Shown: positions 7,014 to 16,116, numbered from the stretch's first letter. The stretch is DNA of 64,000 nucleotides from Streptomyces gelaticus (GCF_014649535.1 NZ_BMTF01000022.1:1-64000), one strand, 5' to 3'. The notes: generated by a model not told the origin, from the sequence alone. A program made the numbers and translations.

Positions 7014-9245
7014 TCAGCGGCATACGGCGAGCGCGTCCAGCGCCACCGCACCCTGCCCCCGGCCCAGCACCATCAGCGGGTTGATGTCCAGTTCGGTGAG
7101 GTCGTCGCCCAGCTCCAGCGCCATCCGCTGCACCCGCAGCACGACCTCGACGAGCGCGTCCACATCCACCGGCGGACCGCCGCGCACCCCCTCCAGCAGG
7201 GCCCGGCCGCGCAGTTCGCCCAGCATCGACCGCGCCTGGTCCTCGCCGAACGGCGGCACCCGCACCGCCGCGTCGTGCAGCACCTCGACCAGTACGCCAC
7301 CGAGCCCGACCGTCACCGTCGGCCCGAACAGCGCGTCCTGGGTGACGCCGACCATCATCTCGACGCCCCGCTCGACCATCTGGCAGACCAGGATCCCGTC
7401 CAGCTCGATGCCCTCGTACCGCGCGATGTCGGTCAGTTCGCGGTAGGCGTCCCGCACCTGGCTCGCGGAGGTGAGCCCGACCTTCACCAGGCCCAGTTCG
7501 GTCTTGTGGGCGAGGTGGGCGCCCGACGCCTTCATGACCACCGGGTAGCCGACCAGCCCCGCGGCCCGGACGGACGCCGCGGCACTGGTCACCAACTGCT
7601 CGCGCGGTACGCGGATTCCGTACGCCCGCAGCAGCTGCTTCGCCGCGTGCTCGCTCAGCTGATGGCCCGGACGCATCAGCGCCTGCGCCTTGCGGAACGA
7701 GGGCGAGGGCGTACGGGGCGCCTCGTCGAAGGGGGAGCGGTAGGAAGCGGCGAACCGGTGGTGGTCCAGGTAGGCCTTCACGGCGGTGATGCAGTTGCCG
7801 AAGGTACGGAAGGTGGCGACGCGGGACGAGCCGAGCAGCGTCGTGCGGTACGCCTCCTCCGTCCCCACGGGCGAGCCCCACACCACGCACACCAGCTTGT
7901 CCGTGCTCTCCGCCGCGTCCACCAGGTCCTGCGCGAGCTTGTCGCTCATCGGGGGGAAGGGGCCGGTGATCGGACAGATCAGCACGCCGACACCGGGGTC
8001 GGCGAGTATCGCGTCGATGATCTTCCGGCCGCGCCAGTCGCCGACCGGATGGCCGCCGTTGTCGACCGGGTTCGCCACGTTCAGATAGTCGGGAATCCAC
8101 TCGTGCAGCTCGCGCTGCTTCGCCTCGGACAGGGTGGGCAGGCTCAGCCCGGCCCCGGTCGCCAGGTCCGAGAAGTGCGCGCCCGTGCCGCCCGAGATCG
8201 AATACACGACGACGCCCTCGGCCTGCGGCTTCCGTGCCCGCGCCAGCAGGGCCGCGGTGTCCTGGAGTTCGTCGAGCCCGTCCACCCGGATCACCCCGAA
8301 CTGCCGCATCGCCGCGTCCACCACCTGGTCGGCGCCGGTCAGCTTGCCGGTGTGTGACGCGGCCATCCTGGCCCCCGTCTCCGTACGTCCCACCTTGACC
8401 GCCACGACCGGAACGCCGGCCCGCGCGGCCCGGTCCGCGGCCAGCAGGAAGGAGCGCCCGTCCTTGAGCCCCTCCACATAACAGGCGATGGCTCCGACCT
8501 CGGGGCACTGTGAGAAGTACGAGATGAAGTCGGCGGTCTCCAGATCCGCCTCGTTGCCCGTGGGAGCCCAGTGCGAGAGCCGCACACCCAGCTCCTGAAG
8601 GGTGTAGACGGGGCGGCCCTGATGACCGGACTGGGTGATCAGCGCGATGGCCGGCCCGTCCAGATCGTCCCGGAACTTCTCGAAGGCGTTGAGGTTGGTG
8701 TTCGGCCCGAGCAGCCGCAGCCCCGACCGTTCCACCGCCGCGGCCAGGCGCGCCTGGGCGGCGGCGCCCTCCTCCCCGGTCTCGGCGAACCCGGAGGCGA
8801 AGGCGACGGCGAACCGTACCTTGGCCTGCGCGAGTTCCTCGATCACCGGGAGCGGATCACCGACCAGCAGCACCGCCAGATCCACCTGCTCCGGCAGCTT
8901 TGCGACGGAAGGAGAACAGGCACGCCCGAACACGGACTCCCTGGTGGGGTGCACGGGATACAGCCGCGCCCCGACCCGCTCGGCCCAGTCGATCAGCTGC
9001 CGGGTGATGCCGGTGTTGGGCCGTCCCTCGGTGTCGGAAGCGCCGACGACGGCCACGGACCCGGGTCGGAAGAACCGGTCCAGGTCCGGTACGGCCGCGT
9101 GCAGTGGTCGCCCGCTGACGTCCAGGACGGAGGCCGCGGCGGCGTCGACCGTCATGCTGTGGACGGCGGCGTGCGGCTCTTCGCCGCAGGCCACCACCCT
9201 GGCGCGGAAGTCGGTGGTGAGGGTGCCGTGAGTCGATCCAAGCAT
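7014..9245 (-). CDS. ADP-forming acyl-CoA synthetase (acetate--CoA ligase family, fused subunits)
   Basis: A 743-residue fusion with the domain order of NDP-forming acyl-CoA synthetases. It has a CoA-binding Rossmann domain (F-F-R-P-G-S-V-A-V-V-G-A-S near residue 57), a succinyl-CoA-ligase-like middle (V-V-V-Y-S-I-S-G-G-T-G-A), and a C-terminal ATP-grasp domain (V-V-M-K-A-S-G-A-H-L-A-H-K-T-E near residue 580 and E-L-D-I-N-P-L at the end). It would convert a carboxylate, ATP and CoA to acyl-CoA, ADP and phosphate. The start at 9245 follows an AGGAG; upstream codons in this frame are antisense to the next gene. Two copies of the regulon palindrome lie 58-96 bp upstream, so expression is probably induced with the other acyl-CoA genes of this window. 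Substrate is unknown. Confidence 0.9.
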   Translation of the reverse strand: MLGSTHGTLTTDFRARVVACGEEPHAAVHSMTVDAAAASVLDVSGRPLHAAVPDLDRFFRPGSVAVVGASDTEGRPNTGITRQLIDWAERVGARLYPVHPTRESVFGRACSPSVAKLPEQVDLAVLLVGDPLPVIEELAQAKVRFAVAFASGFAETGEEGAAAQARLAAAVERSGLRLLGPNTNLNAFEKFRDDLDGPAIALITQSGHQGRPVYTLQELGVRLSHWAPTGNEADLETADFISYFSQCPEVGAIACYVEGLKDGRSFLLAADRAARAGVPVVAVKVGRTETGARMAASHTGKLTGADQVVDAAMRQFGVIRVDGLDELQDTAALLARARKPQAEGVVVYSISGGTGAHFSDLATGAGLSLPTLSEAKQRELHEWIPDYLNVANPVDNGGHPVGDWRGRKIIDAILADPGVGVLICPITGPFPPMSDKLAQDLVDAAESTDKLVCVVWGSPVGTEEAYRTTLLGSSRVATFRTFGNCITAVKAYLDHHRFAASYRSPFDEAPRTPSPSFRKAQALMRPGHQLSEHAAKQLLRAYGIRVPREQLVTSAAASVRAAGLVGYPVVMKASGAHLAHKTELGLVKVGLTSASQVRDAYRELTDIARYEGIELDGILVCQMVERGVEMMVGVTQDALFGPTVTVGLGGVLVEVLHDAAVRVPPFGEDQARSMLGELRGRALLEGVRGGPPVDVDALVEVVLRVQRMALELGDDLTELDINPLMVLGRGQGAVALDALAVCR

Positions 9246-9302
9246 CGTTCCGCCCACTCCTGCTCTAGGTCCGTCGGGTGATCGTGCCGGGCCAGCAAAA
9301 AG

Positions 9303-9317
9303 CTGACGCTCTGTCAG
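9303..9317. promoter_or_regulatory. Regulon palindrome, copy 1a (imperfect)
   Basis: CTGAC-GCTCT-GTCAG: outer five bases match the consensus CTGACG-N3-CGTCAG, one inner base differs. It lies 58 bp upstream of the acyl-CoA synthetase start and 9 bases from a second, perfect copy, so two dimers could bind side by side. Confidence 0.6.
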
Positions 9318-9326
9318 GTTACTGAA

Positions 9327-9341
9327 CTGACGGCTCGTCAG
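9327..9341. promoter_or_regulatory. Regulon palindrome, copy 1b (perfect)
   Basis: CTGACG-GCT-CGTCAG, perfect 6-bp arms, in the promoter of the acyl-CoA synthetase/enoyl-CoA hydratase operon. The rest of the 337-bp gap 9246-9582 holds the divergent promoter of the secreted-protein gene; I see nothing else in it. Confidence 0.8.
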
Positions 9342-9582
9342 GAATGGTCGTGCAGGCAAAGGCTGGGCGGGAGCCGGAGCCGGGAGCCCGGCGGGGCGGT
9401 GCGGGCGAGGGACGGCCTTCAGGGTTCCGCCGAAGGTCTCCCGGGCAGTGGCCGGGCCTCCCTGACAGTGGTCGACGGCCGCACGCCCCGTCGTACAACC
9501 TCCCGGTGATCTTGAGTGTCCAACGAACCGGCCGGACGCACCGGCCGTCGTTCGCCATCCTTGGCCCGTCACTGGGGGAAAC

Positions 9583-10947
9583 ATGAAACCCGTCTCCGCC
9601 CGGCGCACCGCGCGCCTCGGCGTCCGCGCCGCCGCAGCTGCCGCAGCCGCCGGACTGCTCACCGCCGGACTCGCGGCTCCCGCGTTCGCGCAGGAGCAGA
9701 CCGACCAGCTCTGGATACAGGCGCCCAACGAGCAGAATCTCCAGCTCGGCGGCGATGCGTCGGAGGGCAGTCCGCTCGACATCGGGCTGTACCACGACAA
9801 CGACAACTTCGCCGTCACCGACGGCCGGCTCTCCGTCGACATCTCCGGTGTCGCCGGAGTGGCCGATGTGACCTGGCCCGACAACTGCGCCCCGACCGGG
9901 ACCACGGCCCTGTGCACCGTCCCCGAGGTGCCCGTCATCGGTGACACCTACAGCCCGCAGGTCCACCTCACGCTCCGCGTCGCCGACGGCGCCGCGGTCG
10001 GCGCACAGGGCCGGATCACCTACGCCGCCGTCGCCACCGGCGGGCCCGACGGCACGCTGGAAGCCCCGCGCGACTCGTTCGACACCACGGTCACCGTCGG
10101 CTCGGGCCCCGACCTCTCCCTCGGGGAGATCGCCCCGGTGAAGGGCCTCCAGCCGGGCGCCGTCCGGACCGTACCGTTCGCCGTGACGAACAAGGGCGGC
10201 GAGCGGTCCGAGGGTCTCACCGTCAGCTTCACCGCTTCGTACGGGCTCGACTTCCTCACCAAGTACGCCGAGTGCACGTACGGGACGACCGGCGGCGACT
10301 ACGCCCCGATGTCCCAGGCCACCTGCTCCTTCGACCAGGTCATCGAGCCCGGTGACTCCTTCGCGCTCCCGACGCCGCTGCAGGTCGCCCTCGCCGCACA
10401 CGCGTACACCGAGCGGCTCGACATCAGCGTCGAGCCCGGCAACGGAGCCGCCGACCTCTGGGACGAGGACAACTACACCATTGCCTCCTTCCGCGCGGTG
10501 AACACGGCGGACTTCGCGGCACAGGGCGCCCAGGTCACGGGCGGTGCCGGGGAGACCGTCACCGCCGAACTCGGCTTCCGCAACAACGGCCCCGCCTGGA
10601 TCGGCAACCTTGGCTCCGGCGACCCGGTCGCGGCCGTCGACCTCACCGTCCCCGAGGGCGCCACCGTCACCTCCGCCCCCGCCGACTGCGAGCCGCGCAC
10701 CCTGAGCGGCGGCTACTACCCGCAGCGGACGGGCGCCCCGCGGTACAGCTGTGAGATGCCGTACTGGGCCCTGCCGGACACGACGCGCTCCCTCCCGTTC
10801 CAGCTGCGCATCGACCGGGTGGTCCCCGACGCGACGGGCCGGGTCATGCTCACCACCGGCGGCTCCAGCCCCGCGACCTTCCCGTTCGACCCACAGCCGG
10901 CCAACAACACGGCCCAGCTCGTGCTGAACGCCACGCCCACGGCCTGA
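9583..10947 (+). CDS. Secreted protein with repeated immunoglobulin-like (CARDB/DUF11-type) domains
   Basis: A 454-residue exported protein. It begins with a classical signal peptide: Arg-rich n-region, Ala-rich hydrophobic core and cleavage after A-F-A near residue 37. The mature part is Thr/Val/Gly-rich with repeated beta-strand patterns such as V-T-N-K-G-G-E-R-S-E-G-L and L-G-F-R-N-N-G-P-A-W, and C-terminal P-A-N-N-T-A-Q-L. That is the pattern of cell-surface adhesion-type beta-sandwich domains. Cysteine pairs suggest disulfides outside the cell. No LPXTG sorting signal or membrane anchor is visible, so it is probably released. The ATG follows GGGGGAAAC. Function is unknown. A hairpin terminator follows. 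Confidence 0.8.
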   Translation: MKPVSARRTARLGVRAAAAAAAAGLLTAGLAAPAFAQEQTDQLWIQAPNEQNLQLGGDASEGSPLDIGLYHDNDNFAVTDGRLSVDISGVAGVADVTWPDNCAPTGTTALCTVPEVPVIGDTYSPQVHLTLRVADGAAVGAQGRITYAAVATGGPDGTLEAPRDSFDTTVTVGSGPDLSLGEIAPVKGLQPGAVRTVPFAVTNKGGERSEGLTVSFTASYGLDFLTKYAECTYGTTGGDYAPMSQATCSFDQVIEPGDSFALPTPLQVALAAHAYTERLDISVEPGNGAADLWDEDNYTIASFRAVNTADFAAQGAQVTGGAGETVTAELGFRNNGPAWIGNLGSGDPVAAVDLTVPEGATVTSAPADCEPRTLSGGYYPQRTGAPRYSCEMPYWALPDTTRSLPFQLRIDRVVPDATGRVMLTTGGSSPATFPFDPQPANNTAQLVLNATPTA

Positions 10948-10969
10948 CCGACGCCCCCGAAACGCGAGC

Positions 10970-11004
10970 GCGGGGCGCGACCGGTCCTCCCGGCCGCGCC
11001 CCGC
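10970..11004. terminator. Hairpin terminator between convergent genes
   Basis: Arms 10970-10984 and 10990-11004 pair over 15 positions with one mismatch around a TCCTC loop. It can serve both the secreted-protein gene and the convergent DUF397 gene. Confidence 0.75.
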
Positions 11005-11026
11005 GCGGGGCAGTCACCGACGCCCG

Positions 11027-11236
11027 TCAGTTCGTGGACGCGTAGTTCACGAAGTCCGTCCATGCCATGGGCGTGACGGCGAGCCAGGGGTCGGAAATGT
11101 TCTTCGAGTCACGGACGTGGATCGTGCCCGGGGTGGCCGCGACCTCGATGCAGTCATTTCCGTCGCCGCTGCTGCTGTAGCTGCTCTTGAACCACTTCAG
11201 CTCGGGAGTGTCCCTGACAGGGGGGTTGCGGATCAT
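11027..11236 (-). CDS. DUF397 domain-containing protein
   Basis: A 69-residue protein with the family pattern L-K-W-F-K-S-S-Y-S then D-C-I-E-V-A, V-R-D-S-K and a C-terminal A-W-T-D-F-V. DUF397 proteins in Streptomyces accompany XRE/DUF5753 regulators and are thought to act as their small partner, antagonising or neutralising the regulator. Its ATG overlaps the TGA of the XRE gene (ATGA), so translation is coupled and equal dosage is likely. Confidence 0.93.
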   Translation of the reverse strand: MIRNPPVRDTPELKWFKSSYSSSGDGNDCIEVAATPGTIHVRDSKNISDPWLAVTPMAWTDFVNYASTN

Positions 11237-12111
11237 GTCTCTCCCAGTAGGTGCTCGATGAAGGCCAGCGACTTCCGTGGCGTAAGAGCCTGGGCCCGGA
11301 TCATCCCATAGCGCAACTCAAGGATCCTGAGCTGCTTGGGGTCGGAGACCGGGCGACCGCTGAATGCTCCTTCGGAACGCCCCACAGCGGTGCCATCGGG
11401 GAACTTCAGCACCTCGATCAGCCCGCCTGTCCCGGGGTGTTCCTCGCACTGAGTCGGCATCACCTGGATAGCCACGTTTCGCAACCGCTCCACTTCCAGG
11501 AGATGTTCGAGCTGTCGGCGCCAGACCATTGTGCCCCCAACCGGGCGGCGGAGCGTCACCTCCTCCTGTACGAAACTGATCGAAGGAAGAGGCTCCCGCT
11601 CAAAGATGGATTGGCGATTCAGACGCGCAGCCACTACACGGTCCGTCTCGTCCAGTGTGTAGGCGGGGAGCCATGATGCGAACAAGGCCCGCATGTGTTC
11701 CTCGGTCTGCAGAAGACCATTGATGTTGTGGTTGTGGTAGGCCTCCAGCTCAACAGCCTTCGCCTCCATCCTCGCCAGGTCCCGAATCTTCTTCGGGTAC
11801 CGGACCTCCGCCACGTCCTCCTTCATCGCGGAGAGCTTTCCGCTCGCGCCCAGTACCTTGTCCGCTCTGTCCAGGTACTCGGGCCGGGGGATACGGCGGC
11901 CGCCCTCCACCTTGTAGACCTGGTCCTCCCCGTACCCGATCGCCGTGCCGAACTCGCAGGCCCGCATGCCCGCCGACTCCCGCCATGCCTTGATCTGGCG
12001 GCCCACCGCGGCGAGCACCGCCAGGCCCGACTCGTCGTCGGGGTCGACGTCCCAGCCGGACTCGTCCGCTCCGCCGTCAGTGTGTTCCGTACCGGCCCCA
12101 TCCACGCTCAT
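11233..12111 (-). CDS. XRE-family regulator with DUF5753 sensor domain
   Basis: A 292-residue regulator of the WhiJ/BldB-associated type. An acidic N-terminal leader is followed by an XRE helix-turn-helix (G-R-Q-I-K-A-W-R-E-S-A-G to Y-K-V-E-G-G-R-R-I-P) and then the DUF5753 domain (I-N-G-L-L-Q-T-E-E-H-M-R-A-L). The domain ends in a typical L-R-x-L tail. The ATG at 12111 is preceded by GGGGCACGGA; an upstream start would add 28 residues lacking family character. It forms an operon with DUF397 and is divergent from a HATPase gene, the classic three-gene developmental-regulator cluster, of which Streptomyces genomes hold many copies. DNA target is unknown, most likely its own divergent promoter. 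Confidence 0.92.
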   Translation of the reverse strand: MSVDGAGTEHTDGGADESGWDVDPDDESGLAVLAAVGRQIKAWRESAGMRACEFGTAIGYGEDQVYKVEGGRRIPRPEYLDRADKVLGASGKLSAMKEDVAEVRYPKKIRDLARMEAKAVELEAYHNHNINGLLQTEEHMRALFASWLPAYTLDETDRVVAARLNRQSIFEREPLPSISFVQEEVTLRRPVGGTMVWRRQLEHLLEVERLRNVAIQVMPTQCEEHPGTGGLIEVLKFPDGTAVGRSEGAFSGRPVSDPKQLRILELRYGMIRAQALTPRKSLAFIEHLLGET

Positions 12112-12274
12112 CCGTGCCCCATTTCTGCTGTGCGTGCCTTTTCTCCCCAACCCCCTCTGTCCCCGGCCCGTCACCCCGGACAGCCAGGACAGCACTGGAC
12201 AAGCCCGGGACAGTTACCGTACGTAAGGGCTTTGTCGCTGTTCACGGTATGCAGACCCGACCACGCTGAGTGAT

Positions 12275-12712
12275 GTGAATCGAGAAATCACTCAACCTCA
12301 ACTTGCCGCCCCCACCCGTGCGTTCACCGTTCTGCTCTCGTCCACGCGCCGGGGTGCCCGGCTCGCCCGACTGCTGGCCACGGCGCATCTGGGGGACTGG
12401 GGAATCGCCTGTGAGCCGGCCGCGCACATCGTCGCCGAACTGGCCGCGAATGCCGCGGTCCACGGCCGAGTGGCGGGCCGGGACTTCCGGTTGGGCCTCG
12501 CGGTGCACGGTGACGCGCTGTTGCGGATCGAGGTGAGCGACGCCCGGGGCGAGTTTCTTCCGCCCGGCCCAGGTACGAGTACGACACCCGCCGACGACGC
12601 CGAGCACGGGCGCGGTCTGCTCATCGTCGGGGCGCTCGCGGACCGTTGGGGCATCGTCCCCGGCCCGTTCCCGCGCAAGACGGTCTGGGCCGAACTCGAC
12701 CTCGTACGGTGA
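12275..12712 (+). CDS. ATP-binding protein of the RsbW/anti-sigma HATPase type
   Basis: A 145-residue single-domain protein with a histidine-kinase-like ATPase fold. The N-box is E-L-A-A-N-A-A-V-H-G, the G1 box begins V-S-D-A-R-G, and a G-R-G-L-L-I-V segment follows. There is no histidine dimerisation helix, so it is an RsbW-like switch kinase or anti-sigma-like protein. Translation begins at the GTG at 12275. It is divergent from the XRE/DUF397 operon, completing the three-gene cluster. Its partner (a sigma factor or anti-anti-sigma protein) is not encoded beside it. Confidence 0.88.
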   Translation: MNREITQPQLAAPTRAFTVLLSSTRRGARLARLLATAHLGDWGIACEPAAHIVAELAANAAVHGRVAGRDFRLGLAVHGDALLRIEVSDARGEFLPPGPGTSTTPADDAEHGRGLLIVGALADRWGIVPGPFPRKTVWAELDLVR

Positions 12713-13011
12713 CCGGCTCCACCGGATCGCGGCAGCCGCGACCCGGTGAACGGCGACTCGGTGAACCACGACGTGGGGGGCCGCGACGCGGTCGTGCGCG
12801 ACGTCAAAGATCCAAGAACCGGGGAGAAAACCTTCCCAACCCGACCCCACCCCGCCCCGTCACCCACACGGGTGAGCTTCCCCAACTCGACTGGAGATGA
12901 GGCCGGTTGGCTGGCATATGCTCGCCACACAACCCCAGACGTGCGACGGCCCCCGCCAGGACGGCAATCCTGAACGAGGGCCTGACCAACGAGGAAGAAT
13001 CGAGCTTCCTG

Positions 13012-13971
13012 ATGGATACCCCGCAGATTAGCGCGCCCTCGCGCGCCCCGTCATCCGGTGTCGTACACAGCAACACCCGGCACACCAGTCGCTTCACGGT
13101 CGTGGGCAATCACCTCACCCAGCACGGCGAGCTGTCCCTCACCGCGATCGGGCTCGCCGCCCACATCCAGTCGCTGCCCGTCGGGGCGAGGATCGGCATC
13201 AAGTTCCTCGCCGACCGCTTCCCGGAGAGCGAGGCCCGGATCGCCGCCGCGCTGCGCGAGCTGGAGGACCACGGCTACCTGAAGCGCACTCGGGAACGCC
13301 TGCCCAGCGGGCGGGTCGTCACCCGTACGGTCTCCTACAACCAGCCCGTCGGCGACGCGTGCCCCGCCGCAGCGCCGAAGCCGCGCCCCCGGCCGGTACG
13401 CCTGACCCCCGAGCCTCCGGCTCCGTCACAGCCTCCGGCACCGGCTCCGGCACCGGCTCCGGCACCGGCTCCGGCACCGGTTTCCGCCCCCGCCCCCGCC
13501 CCCGCGCCTGCCACTTCGGCCCCCGCGTCCCGGCCGGAGACCGGTGAGCCCGCCCCCGTACCGCCGCGCCCTCCGCTTCCCCGCCCGCAGGCCCACGACC
13601 TCGACCGCCACCGTGCGGCCACCGGACTCCTCGCGGACCTGCGCCGCCACGAACCCCGGCTGCTGCTGGGCGAGGACGACATTCGCCGACTGGCCCCCGC
13701 CGTCGCCGCCTGGCTCGAACGCGACGCCCACCCCGACGCCGTACGCCGCACCCTCGTCGCGGACCTGCCCGAACCGCTGACCCGCCCGGCGGGCCTCCTC
13801 GCCCACCGCCTCACCGCGCTCCTGCCACCACGCCTGCCCACCGCGCCGGCCGAAGAGGCCGCGCCACGCCGAGACCCCCTGCAGAACTGCGACGGCTGCG
13901 ACCGGGCCTTCCGCGCGCCCGAGCCGGGCCACTGCCGTGAGTGCCGAACCGACCAGAAGGAGGCCGCCTAG
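13012..13971 (+). CDS. Winged-helix DNA-binding protein with Pro/Ala linker and C-terminal zinc-finger-like motif
   Basis: Residues about 30-110 form a winged helix (L-T-A-I-G-L-A-A-H-I-Q-S-L, E-A-R-I-A-A-A-L-R-E-L-E-D-H-G-Y-L), like helix-turn-helix proteins often labelled replication-initiator-like or MarR-like. A long linker of Pro-Ala repeats, encoded by repeated CCGGCTCCGG, leads to a helical domain and a C-terminal C-x2-C ... C-x2-C motif (C-D-G-C-D and C-R-E-C-R) likely to bind zinc. I prefer the ATG at 13012; an in-frame ATG at 12907 would add 35 unrelated residues. It overlaps in operon fashion with the Uma2 gene, whose ribosome-binding site lies inside its last codons. Target is unknown. 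Confidence 0.8.
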   Translation: MDTPQISAPSRAPSSGVVHSNTRHTSRFTVVGNHLTQHGELSLTAIGLAAHIQSLPVGARIGIKFLADRFPESEARIAAALRELEDHGYLKRTRERLPSGRVVTRTVSYNQPVGDACPAAAPKPRPRPVRLTPEPPAPSQPPAPAPAPAPAPAPAPVSAPAPAPAPATSAPASRPETGEPAPVPPRPPLPRPQAHDLDRHRAATGLLADLRRHEPRLLLGEDDIRRLAPAVAAWLERDAHPDAVRRTLVADLPEPLTRPAGLLAHRLTALLPPRLPTAPAEEAAPRRDPLQNCDGCDRAFRAPEPGHCRECRTDQKEAA

Positions 13972-13972
13972 C

Positions 13973-14608
13973 ATGAACGTGACGACCCTTGCCCCCAGGC
14001 GCAGACGAGGAGCGCACGCCATGGCCGACGCCCCGGACCACGCACAGCGGGATTCGCTCCACTACCGGGCCATGCGCGACATCGTCCAGCAGATGCAGGA
14101 CGACGTTCCCGGAAAGTTCGAGATCACCGAAGAAGGAATCGTCCACGACATGACGGCGCCCGCCGGACTACACGAACTGACAGCACTCCGCGTGCGGAAG
14201 CGCCTGGAGAAGGTGATGCCGGAAGAGCTGGTGGCCCACACCGGGACTCCCGACGTGGAGAACGAGGCTCAGGGCATCATGCGTCACCCCGACATCATGG
14301 TGATCGCCGAGGCCGACATGGAGATCGACTGTTCCTTCGACGCCCGCACGCTCATCGCCGCCATCGAGGTCGTCTCCCGGTCCAACCCGGACAACGACTG
14401 GGTCAGCAAGATGCGGGACTACCCACTGCTCGGTGTCCCTGTCTACGCGGTCTTCGATCCCCGCACGGGCACGGGTGCCGTTCTCTCCGAGATCCACACG
14501 ACGCCGGAAGGCCCTCGGTACGCGATCCGCAAGGACTTCGTGTACGGCGAGGACGTCACCATCGGCGAGTGGACGATCTCGACCGACGGGCTGCCGCGCT
14601 ACGCCTGA
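13973..14608 (+). CDS. Uma2-family (DUF820) PD-(D/E)XK nuclease-fold protein
   Basis: Core features of the family are visible: H-P-D-I-M-V-I-A-E near residue 100 and I-A-A-I-E-V-V-S-R-S-N-P-D-N-D, which supplies the Asp and Glu-x-Val of the nuclease-like site, then K-M-R-D-Y-P-L-L-G-V-P-V-Y. Uma2 proteins are numerous in actinobacteria and cyanobacteria and their substrate is largely unknown. AGGAGG sits 9 bases before the ATG at 13973, one base after the preceding stop. A second ATG at 14021 also has an AGGAG and would remove 16 Arg-rich residues. An 18-bp minisatellite follows the gene. Confidence 0.88.
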   Translation: MNVTTLAPRRRRGAHAMADAPDHAQRDSLHYRAMRDIVQQMQDDVPGKFEITEEGIVHDMTAPAGLHELTALRVRKRLEKVMPEELVAHTGTPDVENEAQGIMRHPDIMVIAEADMEIDCSFDARTLIAAIEVVSRSNPDNDWVSKMRDYPLLGVPVYAVFDPRTGTGAVLSEIHTTPEGPRYAIRKDFVYGEDVTIGEWTISTDGLPRYA

Positions 14609-14636
14609 CGCCCACAGGCAGAACCGCCCGGCCCGA

Positions 14637-14740
14637 CCTCAGCCCCGCGCCCGGCCTCAGCCCCGCGCCCGGCCTCAGCCCCGCGCCCGGCCTCAGCCCC
14701 GCGCCCGGCCTCAGCCCCACGCCCGGCCTCAGCCCCGGCG
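14637..14740. repeat. 18-bp minisatellite between convergent genes
   Basis: Five consecutive copies of CCTCAGCCCCGCGCCCGG (14637-14726, the fifth with one change) and a partial sixth. The array fills most of the space between the Uma2 and monooxygenase genes and overlaps the last codons of the latter. Copy number is likely variable between strains. Confidence 0.92.
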
Positions 14741-15916
14741 CGCCACCCGCTTCGCGATCTTCCTTGCGTCCAGGGCGAGTTCGCGCAGCATCCCGCTGAT
14801 CGGGTTGGTGAAGCCGGTGAAGTACAGGCCGGGCGCCTGCTTGGGGGTGCGGGAGCCGTGGACCACCGGCCGGCCCCGGGCGTCCAGCACGTCCAGATGG
14901 CCGACCAGCCCCTCCAGGCCCCGCCGGTAGCCGGTCGCCGCGATCACCGCGTCCGGGGTGATCCGCTCGCCGTCGGCCAGCACCACCGCGTCCCCGTCGA
15001 ACGACTCGACCGCTGCCACCGGCACCACCCGGCCGCACTTCACCGCGTTGATCAGGCCCACGTCCTGCACCGGAATGGCGCCGTCCTTGACTCGTGAGTA
15101 CAGGCCCGTGTCCGGGCGCGGCAACCCCTGCGCGGCGAGGTCGGGCACGGCGACCCTGGCCATCAGAGCCGCGGCCCGGTCCACCAGCCTCACCGGCAGC
15201 CTGCGCACCAGGACGGCGGTCGACTGGGCGGGCCAGCCCGCGGTCGAGCGGCGCACGATGTGCGGCACGGTGCGCACGGCGATCCGTACCCGGGACGCCC
15301 CGCCCTCGACCAGGTCGACGGCGATCTCCGCACCCGTGTTGCCGATGCCGACGACCAGGACGTCCTTGCCCGCGTACGGGGCGGGGTTGCGGTACTCGGA
15401 GGCGTGGACCAGATCGCCGGTGAAGGAGTCGAGGCCGGACCAGTCGGGGATGCGCGGGGTGTGGTTGAAGCCGGTGGCGACGACGACGGCCCGGCCGGTC
15501 AGCACCCGGCCACCGGTCGCGGTCAGCTGCCAGCTCCTGCCGTCCGGGGCGCGGTCGACCCGGTTCACCTCGACGCCCGTCACCACCTCCAGCTCATGGT
15601 GCTCGGCGTACTTGTCCAGGTAGCGCACCACGTCGTCCCGGGACACCCAGCGTCCGAACCGGCGCGGCATCGCGAGCCCCGGCAGCGCCGACCGGCGCCG
15701 GGTCGTGTGGAGGTGCAGCCGGTCGTAGTGGCGGCGCCAGGAGGCGCCCACGTTCCCGGACTTCTCCAGCACGACGGCCCGTACGCCCAGTTCGCGCAGG
15801 GCCGCCGCGGCGGCGAGACCGCCCGGACCGCCACCGATGACGTATACGGGCCGGTCCTCGGTGAGACCGGGCTGGGCCGATAGGGAGCCACCGGCGGTAC
15901 GTGCGCTGTCGGGCAT
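14729..15916 (-). CDS. Flavin-containing monooxygenase (FMO/Baeyer-Villiger-like)
   Basis: A 395-residue FAD/NADPH enzyme. The FAD-binding motif V-I-G-G-G-P-G-G-L-A is near residue 25, and the NADPH-binding motif V-V-G-I-G-N-T-G-A-E is near 190. An FMO-like F-T-G-D-L-V-H-A-S-E-Y fingerprint lies between them, and the C-terminal A-T-G-Y motif is present as V-I-A-A-T-G-Y. It should add one oxygen atom to a soft nucleophile or ketone. The ATG at 15916 lacks an obvious ribosome-binding site; upstream codons in frame are not family-like. It is divergent from the DoxX/OB-fold operon, with a regulon palindrome 167 bp upstream of its start but close to the other gene. Confidence 0.88.
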   Translation of the reverse strand: MPDSARTAGGSLSAQPGLTEDRPVYVIGGGPGGLAAAAALRELGVRAVVLEKSGNVGASWRRHYDRLHLHTTRRRSALPGLAMPRRFGRWVSRDDVVRYLDKYAEHHELEVVTGVEVNRVDRAPDGRSWQLTATGGRVLTGRAVVVATGFNHTPRIPDWSGLDSFTGDLVHASEYRNPAPYAGKDVLVVGIGNTGAEIAVDLVEGGASRVRIAVRTVPHIVRRSTAGWPAQSTAVLVRRLPVRLVDRAAALMARVAVPDLAAQGLPRPDTGLYSRVKDGAIPVQDVGLINAVKCGRVVPVAAVESFDGDAVVLADGERITPDAVIAATGYRRGLEGLVGHLDVLDARGRPVVHGSRTPKQAPGLYFTGFTNPISGMLRELALDARKIAKRVARRG

Positions 15917-16082
15917 GGTTCGGAGCGTAATCGCGCGCCCGGTTGATGGGTCTCGGTCAAGACCGGAATCGATTGCGAATTGATCACGCGTGTAAACCCT
16001 TTGTTGAACCGTGCCCACTTCTTGCGCAGTTCCTGGACGCTCCCTGCACACCTCTTGCGCGAGCCGCTCGCCATCGGGTGAA

Positions 16083-16097
16083 CTGACGTACCGTCAG
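16083..16097. promoter_or_regulatory. Regulon palindrome, copy 2 (perfect)
   Basis: CTGACG-TAC-CGTCAG with perfect 6-bp arms, 19 bp upstream of the DoxX-like gene start. So close a position would block transcription initiation or early elongation when bound. Confidence 0.8.
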
Positions 16098-16116
16098 ATT
16101 CAGTGAACGGAAGGCC

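Noticed and set aside
11022..11036. CCGACG-CC-CGTCAG near the DUF397 stop
   Set aside because: Wrong spacing, one mismatch, and in a 3' region between convergent genes.
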